Positions 1 through 6,832 of a DNA stretch of 13,568 nucleotides are shown here, piece after piece. The notes under the pieces were generated by a model. The model searched no databases. It was not told where the DNA came from and saw nothing but the letters and a program-made list of their open reading frames with translations. The position numbers were made by a program, and so were the translations under genes. Each line of letters opens with the position of its first letter. The stretch's first letter is position 1. Source of the DNA: Chitinophagales bacterium (GTDB lineage: Bacteria; Bacteroidota; Bacteroidia; Chitinophagales; Chitinophagaceae); contig JANXYS010000252.1 of the NCBI GenBank assembly GCA_025355935.1, forward strand, positions 1-13,568, given 5' to 3'.

Positions 1-224
1 TCAATCAGCAGTACAAAACAAATGATCTTGCCCTTTACCTAACCTTCGGCAGACTGGAATATCCGCATACAATCTTTCTTTCTTCTCCTTCCGCGCAGCC
101 GGCACCGTTATCAGGGTATATGAAGCCTAAGGAAATGGAAGGCCCTCTTAAATTTTTTGGCGAAAAAGCTGATGCGTCGACAACGTTCGTTGAATTCAGT
201 AAAACATTAAAGAAGGAATGGTAA
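1..224 (+). CDS. C-terminal fragment of a thioredoxin-fold protein (5' end outside window)
   Basis: An open frame starting at base 3 runs in from the left edge and stops with TAA at 222-224, giving the last 73 residues. The segment LEYPHTIFLSS looks like the cis-proline loop and following strand of a thioredoxin fold (usual form: YPTxxFL). The later GYMKPKEMEGPLKFFGE matches the final helix region of thioredoxin-like proteins, where a 'xGY.xPxEF...L.yf' pattern is common. The CxxC active site would lie upstream of the window, so redox activity cannot be judged. In Bacteroidota such proteins are often periplasmic thiol-disulfide or DUF255-like factors. The family call is by motif resemblance only. 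Confidence 0.6.
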   Translation, partial: NQQYKTNDLALYLTFGRLEYPHTIFLSSPSAQPAPLSGYMKPKEMEGPLKFFGEKADASTTFVEFSKTLKKEW

Positions 225-312
225 TTTATACCTGAGTCTTTTCGCAATTCGTAATTCCATTTGTGATATTATTTCTGGTTCGACCGTAAATTGTAAGCAT
301 AACTCAGATCGT

Positions 313-1668
313 ATGCTGCAACGAAGGCTCGGACTTTTCCAATCCACGGTTTTAAACATGATCGACATGGTGGGCATTGGCCCTTTTGTCACCCTGCCCA
401 TCGTGATGGGATTGCTTGGCGGAATGTACCTGTATGCGTGGATTGCCGGAGCTATACTTTCCCTGATTGATGCAATGATCTGGAGTGAGCTCGGCGCTGC
501 TTATCCGCTTGCGGGGGGTAGTTACAACTTTTTAAAAGAGGCTTACGGCAAAGACGGGCCGGGCAAGCTTATGAGTTTTTTGTACGTCTGGCAAACAATT
601 ATACAAGCCCCCCTGGTGGCTGCTTCGGCGGCAATCGGGTTTGCCCAGTATTTCGTTTACCTGGTTCCGTTAAGCCATTGGCAGCAGTCTATTCTGTCGG
701 GTTGCGTAATTATCTTCATCACCTTTCTTTTATACAGAAATATAGAAAGCATTGGTAAGTTAGGTATTCTCCTGTGGGTAGGCGTTATAGCTACAATGGG
801 CTGGATAATCTTTGGTGGAATCCAGCATGGAAATTTTTTCCAGCCTCTTACAGATTTGGGCGGGAGCTTTACTTTGAAAAACCTGGCTTCTTTCGCCTTT
901 GGCCAGGCCTGCGTTAAAACTATTTACAGTTACCTTGGCTATTATAATGTTTGCCACCTTGGCGGCGAAATAAAAAACCCAGGCCGGAATATTCCCAGGA
1001 GTATGTTTATCTCGGTTATCGGCATCGCCATTCTTTACCTTGCGATGAATATGAGTGTTGGAAGCGTGATTGGGTGGCAGGAAATAAAATCCTGGCAGGA
1101 TCATAATCAGAATAATTTTGTTGTAAGCATCTTCATCGAAAGACTATACGGGCACCAGGCTGCGATTATAGCAACTGTAATGATATTATGGGTGGCACTT
1201 GCGTCGCTGTTTGCTGTGATGCTGGGTTACAGCAGGGTACCTTATGCAGCGGCAAGTGACGGGGCTTTTTTTAAAGTTTTTGCAAAACTTCACCCCACCA
1301 AAAACTTTCCTTATGTATCACTATTAGTTCTTGCAGGTTTCGCATTTCTTTTTAGCCTTATATTCAGGATGGGAGAGATCATCAGCGGCATTCTCGCGAT
1401 GCGGATTATAGTCCAGTTTATTGGCCAGGCAATAGGAGTGATTTTGTTAAGACGGAAAAATGGTACAAGTAATCTCCCATACCGTATGCCAGTGTATCCT
1501 TTACCGGTAGTTTTTCTTATTCTTATGTGGCTGTTCGTATTTTACTCAACGGGTTTCAAAATCATGTTAACCTTTCTTGCAGTTCTCATCAGCGGGTTTA
1601 TGGTATACTTAATTCAGGCCAAAGTAAAACAGCAATGGCCATTCCAAAAAGCTCGTGTAAATTCTTAG
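313..1668 (+). CDS. APC-superfamily amino-acid permease
   Basis: A 451-residue, very hydrophobic protein with about 12 predicted membrane segments, the standard size and layout for the amino acid-polyamine-organocation (APC) superfamily. The N-terminus RRLGLFQSTVLNMIDMVGIG carries the first-helix unwound motif (GIGPF, about residues 21-25) that contacts substrate backbone in this fold. SELGAAYPLAGGSYNFLKEAYG (59-79) is the typical TM2/loop motif. EIKNPGRNIPRS (219-230) is the cytoplasmic E-x-x-x-P-x-R-x-x-P-R signature. It probably acts as an inner-membrane amino-acid/proton symporter or exchanger; the substrate cannot be told. The ATG at 313 was chosen because family members begin a few residues before the RRLGLFQ motif, although the frame stays open upstream into the previous gene. 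It lies 88 bp after the thioredoxin-like gene and may be cotranscribed. No clear promoter was seen. Confidence 0.9.
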   Translation: MLQRRLGLFQSTVLNMIDMVGIGPFVTLPIVMGLLGGMYLYAWIAGAILSLIDAMIWSELGAAYPLAGGSYNFLKEAYGKDGPGKLMSFLYVWQTIIQAPLVAASAAIGFAQYFVYLVPLSHWQQSILSGCVIIFITFLLYRNIESIGKLGILLWVGVIATMGWIIFGGIQHGNFFQPLTDLGGSFTLKNLASFAFGQACVKTIYSYLGYYNVCHLGGEIKNPGRNIPRSMFISVIGIAILYLAMNMSVGSVIGWQEIKSWQDHNQNNFVVSIFIERLYGHQAAIIATVMILWVALASLFAVMLGYSRVPYAAASDGAFFKVFAKLHPTKNFPYVSLLVLAGFAFLFSLIFRMGEIISGILAMRIIVQFIGQAIGVILLRRKNGTSNLPYRMPVYPLPVVFLILMWLFVFYSTGFKIMLTFLAVLISGFMVYLIQAKVKQQWPFQKARVNS

Positions 1669-1673
1669 AAGTC

Positions 1674-2177
1674 TTACATTCCCTGATCTTTCAATTCATC
1701 TAGCAAACTTTCAATATTCAACGCTTCTGTGTACATGATGATGCGCCCATCTTTATCGTACTTCCACTCTTCTTTAGGTCGGTCGTAATAAAGCTCTACA
1801 CCGTTACCGTCGGGATCATTAAGATATAATGCTTCTGATACTCCGTGGTCGGCAAAACCGGTGAATGTCTTCCCGGCATCTGTTAATCGTTGGTAGATAA
1901 ATGCCAGATCCTTGCGGGTGGGGTAGAGGATCGCTGTATGAAATAATCCGGCGCTGTGCAGGGGTGCCGGCGGAGCATCCTTACTGTACCAGGTGTTTAA
2001 ACCGATATGATGGTGGTAACCGCCCGCAGAAATAAATGCAGCCTCCGTACCATACAGGGTAGTCACTTCGAAGCCAAGCAAATCGCAATAAAATTCCATA
2101 CTGCGTTTTAAATTTGCAACCTTAAGGTGCACGTGACCTATCTGCGTTTTGCCGGGTATTTTATATGGTTGGTTCAT
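1674..2177 (-). CDS. VOC-family (glyoxalase/catechol dioxygenase-like) metalloenzyme
   Basis: A 167-residue protein containing one vicinal oxygen chelate domain built from two beta-alpha-beta3 modules: about residues 13-63 (IGHVHLKVANLKRSMEFYCDLLGF) and 78-131 (LFHTAILYP ... NGVELYYDRP). Likely divalent-metal ligands are H17 (or H15), H80 and E128, at the positions used by CatE/YfiE-type extradiol dioxygenases. Those enzymes, however, carry two such domains and are nearly twice as long. The EWKYDKDGRIIMYTEALN tail also resembles the CatE group. The product is probably a cytoplasmic enzyme or binding protein of this subgroup; ring cleavage is unproven. It is the last gene of a minus-strand cluster, 34 bp after the hydrolase, and its stop is 5 bp from the convergent permease stop. 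Confidence 0.85.
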   Translation of the reverse strand: MNQPYKIPGKTQIGHVHLKVANLKRSMEFYCDLLGFEVTTLYGTEAAFISAGGYHHHIGLNTWYSKDAPPAPLHSAGLFHTAILYPTRKDLAFIYQRLTDAGKTFTGFADHGVSEALYLNDPDGNGVELYYDRPKEEWKYDKDGRIIMYTEALNIESLLDELKDQGM

Positions 2178-2211
2178 ACTTTTTGCTTTAAAAGCTTACT
2201 GATAAATAAAA

Positions 2212-3132
2212 TCATCTATGTTTCGCCACCCACCGCCCGAGATCAATCAGAACTTCTGCCCTGTTAATTTCATTCAGCATTTCATGCCTTCCATTTTGAT
2301 ACAATTTGTATTCTATATCATGAACTCCAGACTTCTGCCATCTCCTTATGAGCGTAAGAAACCCTTTGCCGTCGAGGCCTACCGGGTCTTCGCTTCCTGC
2401 AAAGCAGTAAACAGGGATATCGCGGGGGATTGCTTTCAAATTCTGTTCTTTGAATGTATCCCGGAGTCCTTTAAAAAAGTAATAAAAAAAGCCGGAACTG
2501 CATACATAACCACATCGTTTGTCCGCAACATATTTATCTACTTCGCTGTCGTCTCTGCTAAGCCAGTCGTGGTTTGTCCGGTTGGGTTTAAATTTGCTAT
2601 TAAATTTGCCAAAGGAAAGTTTGTTAATTAATTCACTTCGATGCCGGGCACCAAATACTTTATATTGTATGTAAGCTATGGCGATTCCAAGATTTAAGAG
2701 GGGATCGGGTTGGCCGTTGGTTGCTGAAAGAATAAGCCCCTGCAAGTTTTGCCCATAAAGTTGAAAATACCGTTGGCATATAAACGATCCCATGCTGTGG
2801 CCGAACAGAAACACAGGCTTACCGGGAAAGCGTTGATGCAGGTAGTCGATGATTATTTTTAGATCCCCGATTTGTTTGTAGTACCAGTTTGCTTCTCCAA
2901 TGCCAAGTTTATCAACACTATCTACAGCGGTTCCATGTGCCCGGTTCTCATTTGCGAAAACAGCATACCCTTCCTCAATAAATTTCGTGGCGATGGGAGT
3001 GTAACGTTCTGCATGTTCAGCCATACCATGAACGATGTGAATAATTATCCGGGGTTCTTCATCGGGTAACCATGCATACAATGGCGTGCAATACTCCTTT
3101 GAAGTTGCCAAATGAAAATATTCTGTTTGCAT
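2212..3132 (-). CDS. Alpha/beta hydrolase, monoacylglycerol lipase-like (serine hydrolase)
   Basis: A 306-residue protein of the Hydrolase_4 / lysophospholipase-monoglyceride lipase type. HGMAEHAERY (35-44) is the oxyanion-hole motif and FANENRAHG (59-67) the following conserved strand. GHSMGS (111-116) gives nucleophile S113, GSEDPVG (246-252) gives D249 and GRHEMLNE (281-288) gives H283, so the triad is complete. Length and motif spacing are normal for the family. It lacks a signal peptide and is probably cytoplasmic, cleaving an ester such as a monoacylglycerol or lysophospholipid. It sits between a small secreted protein gene (58-bp gap) and the VOC gene (34-bp gap), all on one strand, so a shared transcript is plausible. 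Nothing in the neighbours specifies the substrate. Confidence 0.9.
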   Translation of the reverse strand: MQTEYFHLATSKEYCTPLYAWLPDEEPRIIIHIVHGMAEHAERYTPIATKFIEEGYAVFANENRAHGTAVDSVDKLGIGEANWYYKQIGDLKIIIDYLHQRFPGKPVFLFGHSMGSFICQRYFQLYGQNLQGLILSATNGQPDPLLNLGIAIAYIQYKVFGARHRSELINKLSFGKFNSKFKPNRTNHDWLSRDDSEVDKYVADKRCGYVCSSGFFYYFFKGLRDTFKEQNLKAIPRDIPVYCFAGSEDPVGLDGKGFLTLIRRWQKSGVHDIEYKLYQNGRHEMLNEINRAEVLIDLGRWVAKHR

Positions 3133-3190
3133 AAATGGAATGAATGGATTTTCAAAACCTGGTCAAACACAATTAGCGATATGTCAGTAA

Positions 3191-3535
3191 TTAGTTAGTG
3201 CTGACTTTATTCTTTGAGGGTTTCTCCGGAAGCAACTTAAAGCTAGTAGCTACAAACCTGTTATCGACAATTTGTCCCGACACCTTCGCCTTCCTGGTTG
3301 CGTTACAAAATCCATCCTTGCTGTGGGCGTCTCCGTGGTTATCGATACTTGTTCCATCAACGAAGTAAGGTTTGTTATCGATCAGAACTGCGAGCTGGCA
3401 GCCTTTTCCCTGCATGTGAAACTGGCATTCACCGCAGGCTGCTTCAACAATCCTATTTTTAACCGGAACAGCTGTCTGTGCACTTGCATTAATACTAACC
3501 AGTGCGATAACCAGTACTATAAAATATCGAATCAT
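3191..3535 (-). CDS. Small secreted cysteine-rich protein, DUF6370-like, function unknown
   Basis: The start at 3535 gives 114 residues beginning MIRYFIVLVIALVSINASAQT, a good signal peptide with likely cleavage after Ala-Gln. An in-frame ATG at 3577 would add 14 residues that spoil the signal sequence, so 3535 is preferred. The mature part has a conserved-looking core: EAACGECQFHMQGKGCQLAV (31-50), a YFVDGTSIDNHGDAHSKDGFC segment (57-77) and VSGQIVDNRFVATSFKL (85-101). C34, C37, C46 and C77, together with D60, H67, D69 and H71, could form metal sites or disulfides; this is inference. It resembles, from memory, the Bacteroidota family called DUF6370, whose function is unknown. It is the first gene of the minus-strand cluster with the hydrolase and VOC genes. 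Confidence 0.75.
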   Translation of the reverse strand: MIRYFIVLVIALVSINASAQTAVPVKNRIVEAACGECQFHMQGKGCQLAVLIDNKPYFVDGTSIDNHGDAHSKDGFCNATRKAKVSGQIVDNRFVATSFKLLPEKPSKNKVSTN

Positions 3536-3612
3536 ACATTGAATTTTAAACGTGAAATGATTAAGCCGCAAAAACATTCTTAACCAGGCTTGTTACTGCT
3601 GCAAAAGTTATA

Positions 3613-3641
3613 CAAAAAATGCGAAGTGTTTAACTTCGCAT
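3613..3641 (-). terminator. Intrinsic terminator of the alpha-oxoamine synthase gene
   Basis: A perfect 8-bp inverted repeat, ATGCGAAG (3619-3626) and CTTCGCAT (3634-3641), encloses a 7-nt loop. Read on the minus strand it is followed directly by six T residues (A-run 3613-3618). It lies 10 bp past the stop codon at 3651, so it should end the synthase transcript before the small secreted protein gene. Confidence 0.8.
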
Positions 3642-3650
3642 GTGATTATT

Positions 3651-4898
3651 TTATCCCGCCATATCAGGAATATCGTCGGCTTTGTACAAGCCTGCATCTA
3701 ATTTCTTCTTTGTTTCTTCGAAAGCCTTAAGTGTGATTTCAATGTCTTCGGGTGAGTGGGATGCGGTTGGTATTAGCCTATATATAATATCACCTTTTGG
3801 AATCACGGGATAAACCACAATGCTGCAAAAAACGTGATAATTCTCCCGAAGATCCATAACCATCTGTGTGGCTTCCGGCACATCTCCTTTCATATAAATA
3901 GGAGTTACGGGGCTGTTGGTATGCCCGATATCGAAACCTCTTGCTTTAAGTCCATCCTGCAAAAGCTTTACGTTGCTCCACAATTTATCACGCAGTTCGG
4001 GCATATTTATCACCATCTTCATTCGGGTGAGCATGCCTTCTACTATCATAAGTGGCAGACTTTTCGCAAAGATCTGACTACGCACGTTATACCGGAGAAA
4101 CTTAAGCACATTTTTCGGGCCCGAAATAAATGCTCCGATGCTTCCCATACTTTTTACAAAAGTGCTGAAATAAAGATCAACCCCTTCCTGGCAATCCTGG
4201 GCCTGGTCAGCGCCGCCGCCGGTTGGACCCATATACCCAAAACCATGAGCATCGTCTATAAGCAACCTGAATTCAAATTTGTTTTTTAATGCAACGATCT
4301 CTTTTAGAATGCCCTGTTCGCCATCCATTCCAAATACTCCTTCTGTAATAACCAGGATACCACCACCATTCTTTTCCGCTATTTTCTGAGCACGCACCAA
4401 TTGCTTTTCACAATCGGAAATATCGTTGTGTTTGAACGCGTAGGTTTGTCCCATATGTAACCGGATACCGTCTACAATACATGCATGAGACTCGGCATCA
4501 TATACTATTACGTCCCGGCGGTTAACCAGTGCGTCAATGCAACTCATAATCCCCTGGTAACCGAAGTTAAGCAGCATTGTGTCTTCACGGCTGACGAACT
4601 CACTAATCACTTTTTCAAGTTCTTCATGTTTTTCGGTATTCCCACTCATCATTCTTGCTCCCATGGGGTTTCCCATACCATACATTTCTGCTGCTTTTGT
4701 ATCAATAGCTCGCACTTCCGGGTGATTTACCAGGCCCAGGTAATTATTTAAACTCCAAACAATCATTTCCTTTCCCCTGAAGGTCATCCGTGGTCCTAAC
4801 TCACCTTCGAGTTTCGGAAAGGCAAAATAACCGTGAGCCCTATCCATGTGCTGACCAAGGGGCCCGCCATCTTTCACTAGTTTTTCAAATACGTCCAT
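3651..4898 (-). CDS. PLP-dependent alpha-oxoamine synthase (serine palmitoyltransferase / cysteate acyltransferase / KBL family)
   Basis: A 415-residue fold-type I PLP enzyme of the family that condenses an amino acid with an acyl thioester and releases CO2. Visible active-site features are NNYLGL (51-56), NFGYQG (111-116), DAESHAC (134-140, with H138 stacking on PLP), DDAHGFGYMGPTG (215-227) and FSTFVKSMGSIGAF (244-257) with K249 as the Schiff-base lysine. The lysine segment K-S-x-x-S-x-G resembles serine palmitoyltransferases more than glycine C-acetyltransferase (K-x-L-G-G-A). No threonine dehydrogenase gene is adjacent, so an automatic 'KBL' label is doubtful. In Bacteroidota, members of this family make 3-ketosphinganine or the sulfonolipid precursor capnine; which one applies here is undecided. 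About 20 residues after the core (KKLDAGLYKADDIPDMAG) form a short C-terminal extension. It is transcribed alone, ending at a strong terminator. Confidence 0.85.
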   Translation of the reverse strand: MDVFEKLVKDGGPLGQHMDRAHGYFAFPKLEGELGPRMTFRGKEMIVWSLNNYLGLVNHPEVRAIDTKAAEMYGMGNPMGARMMSGNTEKHEELEKVISEFVSREDTMLLNFGYQGIMSCIDALVNRRDVIVYDAESHACIVDGIRLHMGQTYAFKHNDISDCEKQLVRAQKIAEKNGGGILVITEGVFGMDGEQGILKEIVALKNKFEFRLLIDDAHGFGYMGPTGGGADQAQDCQEGVDLYFSTFVKSMGSIGAFISGPKNVLKFLRYNVRSQIFAKSLPLMIVEGMLTRMKMVINMPELRDKLWSNVKLLQDGLKARGFDIGHTNSPVTPIYMKGDVPEATQMVMDLRENYHVFCSIVVYPVIPKGDIIYRLIPTASHSPEDIEITLKAFEETKKKLDAGLYKADDIPDMAG

Positions 4899-5013
4899 TC
4901 CTTTTAATATTTAAGTTTAAGGCTTGTTTCGTTGGTCGTCAGATCCAATAACTACATAGTTGTTTGCAATGCTTCACTTAAATGATAAGATTTGCATCGT
5001 AATTTACAGGGGG

Positions 5014-5021
5014 CAAAAATA
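5014..5021 (-). promoter_or_regulatory. Candidate -7 promoter element for the alpha-oxoamine synthase gene
   Basis: The minus strand reads TATTTTTG here, an exact match to the Bacteroidota -7 consensus TAnnTTTG. It would give a leader of about 105-110 nt. No well-spaced -33 TTG was found (the nearest is 24 bp upstream, slightly too far), so the call rests on one element. Confidence 0.35.
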
Positions 5022-5067
5022 AGGCATTACAAGCAAAAGATGTAACAAGTGCTTAATGTAGACATCG

Positions 5068-5096
5068 TTACCCTGAATGGGAAACATTTAACTTTG
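5068..5096 (+). promoter_or_regulatory. Candidate promoter of pafA
   Basis: TAACTTTG at 5089-5096 matches the Bacteroidota -7 consensus TAnnTTTG exactly. A near-consensus -33 (TTA, against TTG) lies 18 bp upstream at 5068-5070. The -7 element ends only 10 bp before the ATG at 5107, so the transcript would have a leader of only a few bases. Confidence 0.45.
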
Positions 5097-5106
5097 TAAA
5101 AAAAGG

Positions 5107-6759
5107 ATGATGCAAAAATTCATTTTTACAGCGGCCATCGTTACGTTTGGTTTTCTCAGCACCTCGGCCCAGCAAAAAGTACTTACCCGAATAAAATCAT
5201 CTTCAGCAAAACCAAAATTAGTGGTTGGAATTGTAATAGACCAAATGCGTTGGGACTTCCTTTATCGTTACCAGGCCAGGTATAGCAATGGGGGCTTTAA
5301 ACGTTTAATGGCCGAAGGGTTTAGTTATGATAATACGATGATTCCTTATATTCCCTCTTATACCGCGGTTGGCCATACTTGCATATATTCTGGCAGCGTG
5401 CCGGCGATTTCAGGAATCGTAGGAAACAATTGGTTTGACAAGTCTATCAACCGGAATGTTTACTGTACTGAGGATTCCTCGGTTGCGGGTGTCGGCAATA
5501 ATGATTACCAGGGTAAAATGAGTCCTAATAACCTTTGGGCAACCACGATAACTGACGAGTTAAAGCTTAGCAATAATTTTCAGAGTAAGGTGATTGGCAT
5601 TTCCCTCAAGGACCGTGGTGCAATCCTTCCTGCTGGTCATACGGCCAATGGCGCATACTGGTATGATGAGAAAACCGGGAAATGGATCAGCAGCACGTTT
5701 TACATGAAGGCTTTACCCGACTGGGTGAACAGGTTTAATGATAAGGACCTGGCGGGAGACTTTATGAAAAAAGACTGGACGACACTTTACCCAATAGATA
5801 CCTACACTTTTAGCACAGCAGATAATGAACCATACGAGAGCGTGATACCCGGGGAATCAACGTCGACGTTCCCGCATAAGCTCTCATCAATCTCATCAGG
5901 AAAATATCTGTCGTTTAAATATGTTCCATCAGCCGCAACCTTTACGTTCGATTTCGCTAAAGAAGCTATCAGTAACGAACGGCTCGGAGGCAATGCTGCG
6001 ACTGATTTCCTGGCTGTGAGTGTATCTTCAACGGATTATATGGGGCATAGTTTTGGGCCTAATTCAGTTGAAGCTGAAGATACATACCTCAGGCTAGACA
6101 GGGATATCGCGGATTTTCTTACTTACCTGGATACTAAACTAGGGAAGGACAACTACCTTGTGTTTTTGACTGCTGATCATGGCGTTGCTCACATCCCGGG
6201 GTTTATGACTGAACATGGTATGGGCGCCGGTGTTTTCAGCGATCTGGGATTACAGTCGGAAATCAATAAGGCGGTTAGTGATCATTTTGGAATCGCGAAC
6301 GCTGTATTAAATCTCCAAAATTACCAGGTGTACCTCGACCTTGAAGGAATTAGGAAACAAGATAAAGATCTTGCAGGAATCAAAGACATGATCATAAGGA
6401 GACTAAAGTCTAAGCCATATATCACTAATGCCTTCGAATTAAAAGACCTTTCTTTAACGACATTAGCTGAACCTATAAAAACAATGATTGCTAACGGTTA
6501 TAACGGTGTAAGAAGTGGAGATATACAGTTTGTTTCCAAACCCGGGTACTTTGATGGATCAAATAAAGGAACAACTCATGGTCTTTGGAATCCATACGAT
6601 TCGCATATTCCGTTACTGTTTTTTGGCTGGAATGTGCCACATGGTAAAACTTACAGGAGCGTATATATGACAGATATTGCTCCGACAATCGCCGCAAAGC
6701 TTCAGATACAAATGCCGAGTGGGAGTGTAGGTAAAGTGCTTGAAGAGATTGTAAATTAA
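5107..6759 (+). CDS. pafA: PafA-type secreted alkaline phosphatase
   Basis: A 550-residue member of the alkaline phosphatase superfamily, close in length to the characterised Elizabethkingia PafA. It hydrolyses phosphate monoesters in the periplasm to release phosphate, using a zinc pair. The N-terminus MMQKFIFTAAIVTFGFLSTSAQ is a signal peptide. The family's catalytic set is all present at the expected spacing: D45 (VIDQMRWD), nucleophile T86 (PSYTAVGH), N107 (GNNW), K168 and R170 (SLKDRG), D310 and H314 (STDYMGH), D357-H358 (TADHG), and H491 (TTHGLWNP). The K-x-R pair is the mark of the monoesterase PafA group as opposed to diesterases of the NPP type. The start may be either of two adjacent ATGs (5107 or 5110), preceded by AAAGG. 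It stands alone, divergent from the synthase gene, and ends 15 bp before the A-tract of the shared terminator. Confidence 0.92.
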   Translation: MMQKFIFTAAIVTFGFLSTSAQQKVLTRIKSSSAKPKLVVGIVIDQMRWDFLYRYQARYSNGGFKRLMAEGFSYDNTMIPYIPSYTAVGHTCIYSGSVPAISGIVGNNWFDKSINRNVYCTEDSSVAGVGNNDYQGKMSPNNLWATTITDELKLSNNFQSKVIGISLKDRGAILPAGHTANGAYWYDEKTGKWISSTFYMKALPDWVNRFNDKDLAGDFMKKDWTTLYPIDTYTFSTADNEPYESVIPGESTSTFPHKLSSISSGKYLSFKYVPSAATFTFDFAKEAISNERLGGNAATDFLAVSVSSTDYMGHSFGPNSVEAEDTYLRLDRDIADFLTYLDTKLGKDNYLVFLTADHGVAHIPGFMTEHGMGAGVFSDLGLQSEINKAVSDHFGIANAVLNLQNYQVYLDLEGIRKQDKDLAGIKDMIIRRLKSKPYITNAFELKDLSLTTLAEPIKTMIANGYNGVRSGDIQFVSKPGYFDGSNKGTTHGLWNPYDSHIPLLFFGWNVPHGKTYRSVYMTDIAPTIAAKLQIQMPSGSVGKVLEEIVN

Positions 6760-6773
6760 AATTTTCCGGAGAT

Positions 6774-6808
6774 TAAAAAACCCGCAGTCTAAGACTGCGG
6801 GCTTTTTA
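6774..6808. terminator. Bidirectional intrinsic terminator between pafA and the sus-like operon
   Basis: CCCGCAGTCT (6781-6790) pairs perfectly with AGACTGCGGG (6792-6801), flanked by A6 on the left and CTTTTT on the right. The stem is GC-rich and has a T-run in both reading directions. It therefore can end both pafA (stop at 6759, plus) and the minus-strand susCDEF-like operon (last stop at 6833). Confidence 0.9.
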
Positions 6809-6832
6809 ATATAAGTTGCTAAAGGTTGCTTT

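Noticed and set aside
2218..2631. Plus-strand 137-codon open frame
   Set aside because: It lies wholly antisense to the hydrolase gene, whose catalytic motifs are intact, and shows no family features.
3272..3583. Plus-strand 103-codon open frame
   Set aside because: Antisense to the small secreted protein gene, which has a signal peptide and conserved-looking cysteines; the opposite frame has neither.
3834..4289. Plus-strand 151-codon open frame
   Set aside because: Antisense to the well-supported alpha-oxoamine synthase; composition looks like a reverse-strand shadow.
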